Under the pieces are notes generated by a model. That model made no database searches and was not told the origin of the DNA. It worked only from the letters and a program-made list of their open reading frames with translations. A stretch of 54,235 nt of DNA. Origin: an uncultured Barnesiella sp. GTDB taxonomy: Bacteria > Bacteroidota > Bacteroidia > Bacteroidales > Barnesiellaceae. The DNA lies in the NCBI GenBank assembly GCA_944320015.1, contig CALUFO010000017.1, positions 1 through 54,235 of the forward strand, written 5' to 3'. Both the position numbers and the translations under genes were made by a program. This document shows positions 44,242 through 53,015 of the stretch, piece by piece. Positions within the stretch are counted from its first letter, which is position 1. Each line of letters begins with the position of its first letter.

Positions 44242-44625
44242 TCACACCCCCAACTTCCTGCGAAGCGTTTCTACCTGATGGTCCCACAAGTCGCGGCTAT
44301 CGTCCATTTCATCGGAATAGGCAAAATCGGTAACCACCAGCATGGTCGCTCCTGTCAACTCGGAAGTGGTGATACGAAGCTCGAAATAACTTTTCTCCTC
44401 TTCATCGTCCAGCCAATGGAATCGAATATAACTTCCCGTGCGCAATGCGATTTGGTGCGCCTGCTGCGACGATTTATTCCAGAAAAAAGTAAACAACTTC
44501 TCTTCGCTCTGCACATCGTCGGCAAACCAATCCGACAATCCGCTTTTCGTCCCTATATACGGCCACAACAATGTAGGAGAAACACTTTTCAAATCATACT
44601 CGACAACAAACTTTTCCTTATTCAT
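44242..44625 (-). CDS. START-like domain protein
   Basis: A 127-residue soluble protein of the SRPBCC (Bet v 1-like) fold, Bacteroidota type: FVVEYDLKSVSPTLLWPYI (first strand and helix), GLSDWFADDV, FFWNKSSQQAHQIA, IRFHWLDDEEEKSYFELRI and the C-terminal helix LWDHQVETLRRKL. Family function unknown; hydrophobic cavity proteins. The gap 44626-44853 that follows holds only the pta -7 box. Confidence 0.8.
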   Translation of the reverse strand: MNKEKFVVEYDLKSVSPTLLWPYIGTKSGLSDWFADDVQSEEKLFTFFWNKSSQQAHQIALRTGSYIRFHWLDDEEEKSYFELRITTSELTGATMLVVTDFAYSDEMDDSRDLWDHQVETLRRKLGV

Positions 44626-44853
44626 AAACCTCGCTATATATTCGTATTTCTCTCTTCCTCAATGTGAGTTTTTTTATTTCCGCGGCTAATATATGGATAT
44701 TATTCCTATTCTTACATGGTAAAACCATAAAAAATAGAAATAAAAAAACAATTCAACCTTTTTTTAGATAAAATTTACCCCAAATTGCAATCTTGATATT
44801 GCATTTTATTGCTACATTTGCATGGTATAAAAACACTTAAACCCAATTCGACT

Positions 44854-45861
44854 ATGTATTTAATGGAACGAATGGTAGAACAAGCCCGAGCAAACAAACA
44901 GCGCATTGTTTTACCGGAAGGAACGGAAGAACGCACCTTACAAGCTGCCGACCGTATATTGGCCGACAATATTGCCGATATTATCCTTATCGGTGAATCT
45001 GCCGAAATCATGGAGCTTGCCCAGCGGCTCCACTTGGCCCATATCGGCAAAGCCTCGTTGGTAAACCCCTCGAACCACCCCAAAAAAGAAGCCTACACCC
45101 AATTGCTGTATGAATTGAGAAAAGAAAAAGGAGTGACCCTCGAAAAGGCGCAAAAAATGGTCGAGGATCCCCTGTTCCTCGGTTGCCTCATGATTAAAAA
45201 CGGTGATGCCGACGGCGAGGTGGCCGGGGCCCGCAACACCACCGGAAACGTGCTGAGGTCGGCTTTCCAAATCATCAAAACTGCCCCCGGGGTAAAAGTC
45301 GTATCGGGAGCCTTCCTCATGTTCATTCCCGACCAATCATACGGAGAAAACGGGTTGATGGTATTCGCCGACTGCGCCGTGCTCCCCAACCCTACGGCTA
45401 CCGAGCTCGCCCAAATAGCCATATCCACAGCCAAGACCGCGCGCGACATCGCCAACATCGACCCCCGCATCGCCATGTTGAGTTTCTCCACCAAAGGAAG
45501 CGCCAGCCACGAGATGGTCGACAAAGTAGTCGAAGCCACCCGTTTGGCCAAAGAAATAGAGCCCTCGCTGAAAATCGACGGCGAGTTACAAACCGACGCG
45601 GCTATCGTCCCCGCCGTAGGTGCCAGCAAAGCCCCGGGCAGCGAAATCGCCGGGCATGCCAACGTATTGGTATTCCCCTCGCTCGAAGTGGGAAACATTG
45701 CCTATAAACTGGTACAACGATTGGCGCACGCCGAGGCCGTAGGCCCTATCCTGCAAGGTATCGCGGCGCCCGTCAACGACCTGTCGAGAGGCTGCTCGGT
45801 CGACGACATATACAAGATGATCACCATCACTTGCAACCAAGCTATCAGTCTTAAAAAATAA
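44854..45861 (+). CDS. pta: Phosphate acetyltransferase
   Basis: Converts acetyl-CoA to acetyl phosphate for acetate fermentation. The 335-residue short-form (class I) enzyme has IVLPEGTEERTLQAADRIL, LGCLMIKNGDADGEVAGARN, PGVKVVSGAFLMFIP, MLSFSTKGSASHEMVDKVVE and SLKIDGELQTDAAIVP, and lacks the N-terminal regulatory domain of the E. coli enzyme. Start at 44854; -7 box TACATTTG at 44813-44820. It is followed after 19 nt by ackA. Confidence 0.96.
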   Translation: MYLMERMVEQARANKQRIVLPEGTEERTLQAADRILADNIADIILIGESAEIMELAQRLHLAHIGKASLVNPSNHPKKEAYTQLLYELRKEKGVTLEKAQKMVEDPLFLGCLMIKNGDADGEVAGARNTTGNVLRSAFQIIKTAPGVKVVSGAFLMFIPDQSYGENGLMVFADCAVLPNPTATELAQIAISTAKTARDIANIDPRIAMLSFSTKGSASHEMVDKVVEATRLAKEIEPSLKIDGELQTDAAIVPAVGASKAPGSEIAGHANVLVFPSLEVGNIAYKLVQRLAHAEAVGPILQGIAAPVNDLSRGCSVDDIYKMITITCNQAISLKK

Positions 45862-45880
45862 CCTTTATTCCACATACCTT

Positions 45881-47089
45881 ATGAAAATATTAGTTTTAAA
45901 TTGCGGTAGTTCGTCGGTAAAATATAAATTATTCGACATCGTATCCAAAACCGTTTTGGCGCAAGGAGGTGCCGAGAAAATAGGGCTGGAAGACTCTTTC
46001 TTGAAACTCACCCTCCCCAACGGCGAGAAAGTGATTCTCAAAAGCCCCATGCCCGAGCATCATGCCGCCATTCAAAATATCTTGAACGTCCTCACGGGAA
46101 AAGAATACGGGTGCATCGATTCGTTCGACGAAATCGACGCCGTAGGACACCGCGTCGTACATGGCGGCGAGAAATTCAATAAAAGCGTGCTCATTACCCA
46201 CGAAGTCATCGAGAAAATAAAAGAGTGCTACGACATAGCCCCTCTGCACAACCCGGTGAACATGGCCGGTATCGAAGCCATTTCGAAACTCATGCCCTCG
46301 GTTCCGCAAGTCGCCGTCTTCGACACGGCATTCCACCAAACCATGCCGGCTCACGCCTACATGTACGCCTTGCCTTATGAACTTTACACAAAATATGGCA
46401 TACGTCGATATGGATTCCACGGGACAAGCCACCGCTATGTGTCGCACCGGGCCTGTGAGTTCTTGGGGGTACCCTACGAAAAACAACGCATCATCACCTG
46501 CCACATCGGCAACGGAGGATCTATCACAGCTATCAAAGACGGCAAATCGGTCGATACGTCTATGGGTATGACGCCCGTCGAAGGACTAATGATGGGTACC
46601 CGCTCGGGCGATGTCGATGCCGGTGTACTCACCTACCTCATGGATAAAGAGCACCTCGATTCGGCCGGAATCGCCAACTTGGTCAACAAGAAAAGCGGCG
46701 TTGCCGGTATATCGGGACTTTCGTCCGACATGCGCGACATTGAAGCCGGGGTCGCCGCCAACAACGAACGCGCCATTTTGGCCCTGCAAATGTATGAATA
46801 CCGCATTACCAAATACATCGGAGCATACGCCGCAGCATTGGGCGGTGTCGACATCATCGTATTCACCGGAGGCGTAGGCGAAAACCAAACCTCTACCCGC
46901 GAGGCCGTATGCAAACCGCTGGCATTCATGGGCGTAGAGATAGACTCCGAATTGAACAAAACCATTCGAGGAACCGAGTGCCTCATAAGCACCCCCGCTT
47001 CGAAAGTGAAAGTGGTCGTTATCCCTACCGACGAAGAGTACATGATTGCCGAAGACACAAAAGTCTTGCTCGACAGCATGAAGAAATAA
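45881..47089 (+). CDS. ackA: Acetate kinase
   Basis: Makes ATP and acetate from acetyl phosphate. 402 residues with LVLNCGSSSVKYKLFD, AVGHRVVHGGEKF, FDTAFHQTMPAHAYMYALPY, GFHGTSHRYVSHRA, CHIGNGGSITAIKDGKSVDT, GLMMGTRSGDVDAGVLTYL and VFTGGVGENQTSTREAV. Complete and standard. Ends the two-gene acetate operon at the terminator 47178-47226. Confidence 0.98.
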   Translation: MKILVLNCGSSSVKYKLFDIVSKTVLAQGGAEKIGLEDSFLKLTLPNGEKVILKSPMPEHHAAIQNILNVLTGKEYGCIDSFDEIDAVGHRVVHGGEKFNKSVLITHEVIEKIKECYDIAPLHNPVNMAGIEAISKLMPSVPQVAVFDTAFHQTMPAHAYMYALPYELYTKYGIRRYGFHGTSHRYVSHRACEFLGVPYEKQRIITCHIGNGGSITAIKDGKSVDTSMGMTPVEGLMMGTRSGDVDAGVLTYLMDKEHLDSAGIANLVNKKSGVAGISGLSSDMRDIEAGVAANNERAILALQMYEYRITKYIGAYAAALGGVDIIVFTGGVGENQTSTREAVCKPLAFMGVEIDSELNKTIRGTECLISTPASKVKVVVIPTDEEYMIAEDTKVLLDSMKK

Positions 47090-47177
47090 CAGCCGCTTTC
47101 GACACCGACCGGTATCGGTTCTTTCGTCCGAGGGAAATTTCCTCACCGCAAAGCCTGCCGGTGCGCTACAATATCAA

Positions 47178-47226
47178 AACCCTGCCGCTACCTATAACCC
47201 GGACAGCGGCAGGGTTATTTCTTTTC
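47178..47226 (+). terminator. ackA terminator
   Basis: A 12-bp perfect stem AACCCTGCCGCT (47178-47189) / AGCGGCAGGGTT (47205-47216), loop of 15 nt, followed by ATTTCTTTT. The rest of the 331-bp gap holds TCACTGCGTGA (47260-47270), related to the palindrome near 23130, and the -7 box TATATTTG (47393-47400) of the next gene. Confidence 0.88.
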
Positions 47227-47420
47227 CCGCAAAAGAAAAAGGAAATTTAGCCCCCTCCGTCACTGCGTGACACCTCCACATTCCCCGTCAATATCGACGA
47301 AAAGTCTGTTTCAAGGAGCGTATCTATTGTTCAAAAGGTCGACTAAAAATACTCTTTAACAAGAAGAAAGTCTCGTTCATTATTCAAATAGGTATATTTG
47401 TTGAACAAAACTATACCCTC

Positions 47421-48347
47421 ATGACACACGAAACGCCTTTTCAAAACCTTAACCTCACAATGCTTCCTTTCGACGAACGCACTTGTGTCTATAACAATGA
47501 GATTTTCCTATGCGACAACTTCAACGAGCCCATCGAAAATTGCGACCTATCGGCCAACCAACAAATACATGACTTCATCTCCTCGCCCTATCCGTTTAAA
47601 CTGCAATTCTCCTTAGCTATCTTTTGCTTAGACGGCTACATGCGTGTACGGCTGAACTTAAACGAATGCAAAATACAACGCAACTGCCTGCAAATCATTC
47701 CTTCCGAATCGATTGGACAGTGCTTGGAAATCTCGCCCGATTGCCGCATCGCTATCATCGCATTCGCCAATTCCTACCTCATATCCGAGAACAATCCGCA
47801 AAGCGCACTTATCTTACGCAAATTCCTGATTCACAACTCTCTGATAGAGTTATCCAGTTCAGAAATGCACGAGATAATCGATATTTATCTCCTCATGCGA
47901 AAAAAGATAAACCAACCGCACGGAATTTTCACCCGAGAGATTCTCGACAAATATATCCAGATAATCTATTACAATATCTGCCAACTCATGGCCCCCTACA
48001 TCGAGCGACAGGACACCGAACACGCCTCGCGTAAAAAACAGATTTTCGACCGCTTTATCGAGTTGCTCAAACAGCATTACACCACAGAACGAAGCATCGG
48101 CTTCTATGCCGACCAGCTGTGCCTAACTCCCAAATATCTATCGCAAGTCGTACGAATTTTCAGCGGCAGGCATGCCGGCGAATGGATTCGCGACTATGTC
48201 ATTCTCGAAGCGAAAGCGCTGTTGAAAAGCGGGCAATACAATGTACAGCAAGTGAGCGACATGCTCAACTTTGCCAACCAATCGTTCTTTGGCGTTTATT
48301 TCAAAAAAGCCGTGGGCTGCTCGCCGTCAGCCTATCAAAATTCATAG
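47421..48347 (+). CDS. AraC-family transcriptional regulator
   Basis: A 308-residue protein whose C-terminal ~100 residues are a typical two-HTH AraC domain: RSIGFYADQLCLTPKYLSQV, HAGEWIRDYVILEAKALL, VQQVSDMLNFANQSFFGVYF and KKAVGCSPSAYQNS. The N-terminal ~180 residues are a ligand-binding cupin-like region (LRLNLNECKIQRNCLQIIPS). It has -7 box TATATTTG at 47393-47400, no clear -33. It stands directly upstream of the outer-membrane/imelysin/heme cluster with the same orientation (218-nt gap) and may control it. Confidence 0.92.
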   Translation: MTHETPFQNLNLTMLPFDERTCVYNNEIFLCDNFNEPIENCDLSANQQIHDFISSPYPFKLQFSLAIFCLDGYMRVRLNLNECKIQRNCLQIIPSESIGQCLEISPDCRIAIIAFANSYLISENNPQSALILRKFLIHNSLIELSSSEMHEIIDIYLLMRKKINQPHGIFTREILDKYIQIIYYNICQLMAPYIERQDTEHASRKKQIFDRFIELLKQHYTTERSIGFYADQLCLTPKYLSQVVRIFSGRHAGEWIRDYVILEAKALLKSGQYNVQQVSDMLNFANQSFFGVYFKKAVGCSPSAYQNS

Positions 48348-48506
48348 CATCAAGGCTTTTTCACTCACACACAAACCACACCGGAATCTACCTCGCTCAT
48401 ACATAGTACGATTCTATCCCCCACACCTCGCCGGGCAGATAGAATCGCCGGACTCTCTTTTACCTAAAAAATACCAATTTCAACTTTTTTTTACTAAATT
48501 GTAGGT

Positions 48507-48538
48507 ATTGCCCGCCCTAAACCGACCCTCTAATTTTG
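48507..48538 (+). promoter_or_regulatory. Promoter of the porin-imelysin-cytochrome operon
   Basis: ATTG (48507-48510), 20-nt spacer, TAATTTTG (48531-48538); the start falls ~20 nt before the ATG at 48565. The 218-nt region between the AraC gene and this operon is the likely operator. Confidence 0.65.
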
Positions 48539-48564
48539 CATTGGAAATCAAAAAAAGAGAATCC

Positions 48565-50016
48565 ATGCAAAGAAAAATCCTATGGCTCACGACAGCCTTG
48601 CTGCTCCCCCTGTCGGCAGCGGCGCAAAACAATAAAACATCAGATGCCGCAGCAGAGGCGGCTCCGCTTCCAGACTCAAAGAGAGAACAATTGAAAGCCG
48701 AACTGAAAACCGAAATTCTGGAAGAACTCCGCCGGGAATCTTCGACCGAGGCTCAACCGGCCAGTCCCCGCAAACCCCGCCTCACCATCGGGGGATATGG
48801 CGAAGCGGTAGCCTCGCGCAACTTTTTCAGCGACGACTACAAGAAATATCAAGACGCTCATCTGCATAAAGGCGAAAGCCACGGGCGGTTCGACCTGCCT
48901 CATGTCGTCATCTTCCTCGGATATGACTTCGGCCGGGGCTGGAGTATGGGTAGCGAAATCGAGTTTGAACATGGCGGAACCGAAAGCGCCGTTGAAATCG
49001 AAGAGGAGGAAGCCGGCGAATACGAGTCGGAAATCGAACGTGGCGGCGAAGTCGCCCTCGAACAGTTCTGGATTCAAAAAAGTTTCTCGCCCGCTCTCAA
49101 TCTGCGCATGGGGCACATCATCGTACCGGTAGGCGCGACCAACATGCACCACATGCCCACCGAGTTCTTCGGAGTCTACCGACCCGAGGGTGAAAACACG
49201 ATCCTACCTTGCACATGGCACGAGACCGGCATCAGCCTGTGGGGTATGTTAGGCCGTCAATGGCGCTATGAAGTGATGTTCTTACCGGGTCTCGACTCCG
49301 ACCGCTTCAACAGCAAAGGGTGGATACACGACGGAGCCGGGAGTCCCTATGAGTTCAAGATAGGAAACGCCTATGCCGGCGCCTTCCGCATCGACAATTT
49401 CTCGGTACCGGGATTGCGCCTGAGCGTGAGCGGATACGGCGGCAACAGCTTTTCCAATACGCTCTACCCACAAACCAACAGCCGCTATCAAGGGGTGAAA
49501 GGCACGGTGCTCATCGGAGCTTTCGACTTTGCCTATGACGCCCACAACTGGATTGTGAGGGGAAATTTCGACTACGGGCACCTCTCCGACGCTGATATGA
49601 TTACCGCCTTCAACGGCAGTATGTCGGCCTCGTCGGTATCATCGAAACAAGCGGTCGCCTCCGACGCCATAGCCACCGGAATCGAAGCCGGGTATGACTT
49701 CTTCTCGCTTTCTCCAAAACTCCATGACCAAGACAAGCGATTCTACCTCTTCGGCCGTTATGAATACTACGATTCGATGTTCAAAACCCACGCCCGTGTG
49801 CAGCATTACAACTGGTGCGGACGGCAGCGCATCGCCGCCGGTATCAACTACCGCCCCATGAAATCGATTGTCATCAAGGCCGAATACAGCATCGGGTTGC
49901 TCAACGACAACTCCTACACCTATACCGACTCCAATGGAGTCGCCCGCACAGGCCACTACAACAACGAGCCGGCCATATCGATAGGTATCGCCTACTCGGG
50001 CATGTTCTCACGATAA
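48565..50016 (+). CDS. Porin-like outer-membrane beta-barrel protein
   Basis: 483 residues with a signal peptide (cut after SAAAQ), a charged coiled-coil-like stretch (residues 35-62, KREQLKAELKTEILEELRRE) and then a barrel with alternating strands: LTIGGYGEAVASRNFF, FDLPHVVIFLGYDFGRGWSM, RMGHIIVPVGATNMHHMPTE and an aromatic end FSR. A very acidic segment at residues 131-158 (IEEEEAGEYESEIER) sits in one loop and could hold cations. Similar to phosphate-selective porin O/P-type proteins, though the real solute is unknown. It precedes imelysin by 34 nt. Confidence 0.8.
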   Translation: MQRKILWLTTALLLPLSAAAQNNKTSDAAAEAAPLPDSKREQLKAELKTEILEELRRESSTEAQPASPRKPRLTIGGYGEAVASRNFFSDDYKKYQDAHLHKGESHGRFDLPHVVIFLGYDFGRGWSMGSEIEFEHGGTESAVEIEEEEAGEYESEIERGGEVALEQFWIQKSFSPALNLRMGHIIVPVGATNMHHMPTEFFGVYRPEGENTILPCTWHETGISLWGMLGRQWRYEVMFLPGLDSDRFNSKGWIHDGAGSPYEFKIGNAYAGAFRIDNFSVPGLRLSVSGYGGNSFSNTLYPQTNSRYQGVKGTVLIGAFDFAYDAHNWIVRGNFDYGHLSDADMITAFNGSMSASSVSSKQAVASDAIATGIEAGYDFFSLSPKLHDQDKRFYLFGRYEYYDSMFKTHARVQHYNWCGRQRIAAGINYRPMKSIVIKAEYSIGLLNDNSYTYTDSNGVARTGHYNNEPAISIGIAYSGMFSR

Positions 50017-50050
50017 TTCATTCTATTCGTTTTAACTCTAAAAACATCTT

Positions 50051-51280
50051 ATGACAATGAAAAGAATTTTCAAAAAATCATCTTATTCACTCGCTTTGTC
50101 GGTACTGCTGCTCGGCGGAGTATCCTGCTCGGAAAGCGAAAACGATTTCTCTTGGGAAGAACAACGCGAAACCGAATTGCAGGCGGCGGCTACCGCTTTT
50201 GTCGAAAAGACCGTAATCCCCACCTACTCCTCGCTGGCCGATGCCAGCCTCGAACTGGCCGACCTCTGCGCCAAAATCGAAACCTCGGCTCTGGCCAACG
50301 CCTCGACCGACATCGCCGCCTCGGGCTCGTTGAGCGACGCTACAAAAGCCATTGTCGAGCAAGCCTGCTCCAAATGGTACGAGGCTCGCAAACAATGGGA
50401 GTTGAGCGAGGCATTCCTCTATGGCGCCGCCGGTGACTACAACATCGACCCGCACATCGACTCGTGGCCGCTCAATGCGACCGACCTGCAAGCCCTGCTC
50501 GACGACCCCGTGCGCATGGGCATGATGGACGCCGAGTATGCCGCCGGATTGGGCTACGGCCTGCTGGGATTCCATGCGATCGAGTACATGCTGTTCGACC
50601 ACCAGATCGACGCCTCTTCGACTACGGGGAAAGCCCGTTCGGGCGCTTTCAACCGCAAAGAAGAGTTGGTCTACCTCACCGCCGTGGCCGGCGACTTAGC
50701 CAACCAGTGCGTGCGTTTGGAAGCCTCGTGGAAAGGCTTTGACAACGTGTCAGCCGAGAAACAGACAATGCTTACCGAGGCCGAACTCGAACCCTCCTTC
50801 GACTATGGCGAGAGCATGAAAAACGCCGGTAAAGGAGGCAGTAAATACAAGAGCTATCTCGAAGCCGCCCAAGAAATTATTCAAGGCTGCTCGGACATCG
50901 CCGACGAGGTGGGTAACCAAAAAATAGGACGCCCCAACGAAGCAGCCGCCGGAGCTTCGGAAGACCTCAGCTACATCGAATCGCCCTATGCCAAAAACTC
51001 AAAAGTCGACTTCTACGACAATATTGTGAGTATCAAGAATGCCTACTTGGGCTCCAACGTAGGCGATCCCTCGGTGAGCAACTACCTCGCCGATATTAAC
51101 CCCAATGCCGACTCGGCCGTGCGCACGGCTATCGATGCCGCCTTAGAGGCCATCGACGCCGCACCGGCTCCCTTCGTGAATTACGCCGGCTCTCACAACG
51201 AGTTATGGAAAAAGGCGACCACAGCCTGCAACGACTTGAAAAAAGCGCTCGACGAAGCACAATCGGCCATAGGACAATAA
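50051..51280 (+). CDS. Imelysin-family lipoprotein
   Basis: 409 residues, a lipoprotein with lipobox GGVSC (C26). The imelysin signature GxHxxE is present at G173-F-H175-A-I-E178 (LGYGLLGFHAIEYMLFD) and is preceded by KWYEARKQWELSEAFLYGAA and DPHIDSWPLNATDLQALL. The helical two-repeat fold of this family binds metal, and imelysins are tied to iron uptake in many bacteria, often next to DUF1111 proteins. An ATG 6 nt downstream (50057) is an equally possible start. It lies between the porin-like gene and the di-heme gene. Confidence 0.9.
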   Translation: MTMKRIFKKSSYSLALSVLLLGGVSCSESENDFSWEEQRETELQAAATAFVEKTVIPTYSSLADASLELADLCAKIETSALANASTDIAASGSLSDATKAIVEQACSKWYEARKQWELSEAFLYGAAGDYNIDPHIDSWPLNATDLQALLDDPVRMGMMDAEYAAGLGYGLLGFHAIEYMLFDHQIDASSTTGKARSGAFNRKEELVYLTAVAGDLANQCVRLEASWKGFDNVSAEKQTMLTEAELEPSFDYGESMKNAGKGGSKYKSYLEAAQEIIQGCSDIADEVGNQKIGRPNEAAAGASEDLSYIESPYAKNSKVDFYDNIVSIKNAYLGSNVGDPSVSNYLADINPNADSAVRTAIDAALEAIDAAPAPFVNYAGSHNELWKKATTACNDLKKALDEAQSAIGQ

Positions 51281-51299
51281 TCATATAATTCCAAAAGCT

Positions 51300-52922
51300 A
51301 TGAAACCATATTCTTATTTATTGGCTTTTGCAACGGTGGCGCTATGCGCCACCGGTTGCACAGAAGACAATCTCGACGACTCGCCTCGCCCTACCACCCC
51401 GCAACTGTCGGAAGAATACTACACGGGAGGCGAGTTGGGGACAGCCTTCAACACCACCTCGTCGGCCTTCGAGCAACCATCGGCAGCCGTCGAGAACGCC
51501 GGCATGAGCACCTCGTTCAAAAACGGCGAAGCCCTGTTTGAAAAGATTTTCACCCCGGCCGACGACGGGTCGGTTCGAGGCGGGTTAGGCCCCCTCTATA
51601 TCCGCACTTCCTGCATGCACTGTCACCCGGGCTATGGCCACGGTAAACGGCAAGAAGGCTCTTTCAACGCTACCGAGATAGGCAACGGCTATCTGCTGGT
51701 CATCTACGACGATAACGACAACTATATCGCTTCGCTCACGGGCATGCCGCAGCTATTTGCCGTAGAGCCTTTCAAGGCGCCGATAAATCCGGATAAAATC
51801 AAGATTACATGGAAAAACCACACCGACAGCTGGAACAACACGTTCGCCGACGGGTCTACCTATGAGCTGGTCTACCCCGAAGTGACCATTCCCGCCGACG
51901 CCTATTATGTAGACCTCATCACTACCGACGGCCGTACCCTGTCGCCCGACCAAGTGAATATCCGGCTCGAATCCACCATCGGTATCTACGGAACAGGGCT
52001 GCTCGACGCCATCGACGACGCCGATTTGAAAGCCGAATATGCCAAACAGGAAAACGACAACTACTTCGAGTTGAATCCCAAAATTTTCCAAAACGGCGAA
52101 TGGGTGAGCCAATACAGCAACACCAAACCCAGCGATGGCGGTACGGGCGAGAAACACCCCTTCCGCTTCACCTACGCCCTCAGCCGGGGTCCCTTGCAAG
52201 ACGCAGCCGGGGCCAACGCTATTTGGAACATCACCAACGTGACCCGTTCGAACCGCCGCTATCACTACATGACAACGGCATACGCCGAAAAAGCCTCGAA
52301 AGATCCCGAGGTACAAGCCCGGTTCTATGACTATTTCCCCGAACGGAAAACCGACGCCGGCGTCGAGCAGGACATCTACAACTACCTGATGGCGACCGAC
52401 CTTCCGGTAGAGATGAGCGACGAGTATTATACCGACCTGATGATATGGCACCGGGGATTGGCCGTGCCGGCTGCCCGCAACCTCGACGATCCTACCATAC
52501 AACGGGGCAAACAACTCTTCACCGAAATGGGGTGCAGCTATTGTCACCGTCCCACTTGGACGACCGGCGACGACCATTACACCGACCCCAGCGGATTTTT
52601 CAACTACGACAACGAGTTGCCCCGCTACCCTCATCAGAAAATATGGCCTTACTCCGACTTGGTACAGCACCGGCTCCACATGCAGAACGACATACGCACC
52701 GGCTGGTGCCGCACCACGCCCCTGTGGGGTAGAGGCCTACACCAGAAATGTACAGGTTCGTTCGAGAGCGACAGACTGCACGATTGCCGCGCGCGCAACG
52801 TGATCGAAGCAATCATGTGGCACGGAGCGCCCGAAAGCGACGCCCGCCAATCGGTCGAGAAATTCCGGGCATTGAGCAAAGAAGATCGAGACGCCGTGGT
52901 CAAATTCATCGACGCGATTTAA
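51300..52922 (+). CDS. Di-heme oxidoreductase-like lipoprotein (DUF1111)
   Basis: 540 residues; lipobox CATGC (C20). Two c-type heme sites, C105-x2-C-H109 (CMHCH) and C412-x2-C-H416 (CSYCH), and the family motifs CRTTPLWGRG, LHDCRARNVIEAIMWHG and LSKEDRDAVVKFI identify the DUF1111 (thiol-oxidoreductase-like/di-heme peroxidase-related) family. The usual glycine in the HDGRA motif is a cysteine here, and three further cysteines lie nearby (about 470-505). It is predicted to be an exported surface or periplasmic redox enzyme that needs cytochrome c maturation, which the next gene supplies. 19 nt after imelysin. Confidence 0.9.
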   Translation: MKPYSYLLAFATVALCATGCTEDNLDDSPRPTTPQLSEEYYTGGELGTAFNTTSSAFEQPSAAVENAGMSTSFKNGEALFEKIFTPADDGSVRGGLGPLYIRTSCMHCHPGYGHGKRQEGSFNATEIGNGYLLVIYDDNDNYIASLTGMPQLFAVEPFKAPINPDKIKITWKNHTDSWNNTFADGSTYELVYPEVTIPADAYYVDLITTDGRTLSPDQVNIRLESTIGIYGTGLLDAIDDADLKAEYAKQENDNYFELNPKIFQNGEWVSQYSNTKPSDGGTGEKHPFRFTYALSRGPLQDAAGANAIWNITNVTRSNRRYHYMTTAYAEKASKDPEVQARFYDYFPERKTDAGVEQDIYNYLMATDLPVEMSDEYYTDLMIWHRGLAVPAARNLDDPTIQRGKQLFTEMGCSYCHRPTWTTGDDHYTDPSGFFNYDNELPRYPHQKIWPYSDLVQHRLHMQNDIRTGWCRTTPLWGRGLHQKCTGSFESDRLHDCRARNVIEAIMWHGAPESDARQSVEKFRALSKEDRDAVVKFIDAI

Positions 52923-52953
52923 CCGTCAGTGTGCTATAACATCACAAAACCTA

Positions 52954-52986
52954 CGAAATGCCGGCGTACTGCACGTCGGCATTTCG
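52954..52986 (+). other. Intercistronic hairpin between the di-heme gene and the cytochrome maturation gene
   Basis: Perfect 10-bp stem CGAAATGCCG (52954-52963) / CGGCATTTCG (52977-52986) with a 13-nt loop and no U tract. In the 93-nt gap, it may stabilise the upstream mRNA or reduce read-through. Confidence 0.7.
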
Positions 52987-53015
52987 AGGTATAAAGAAAC
53001 CCTATCCCGAAAACG

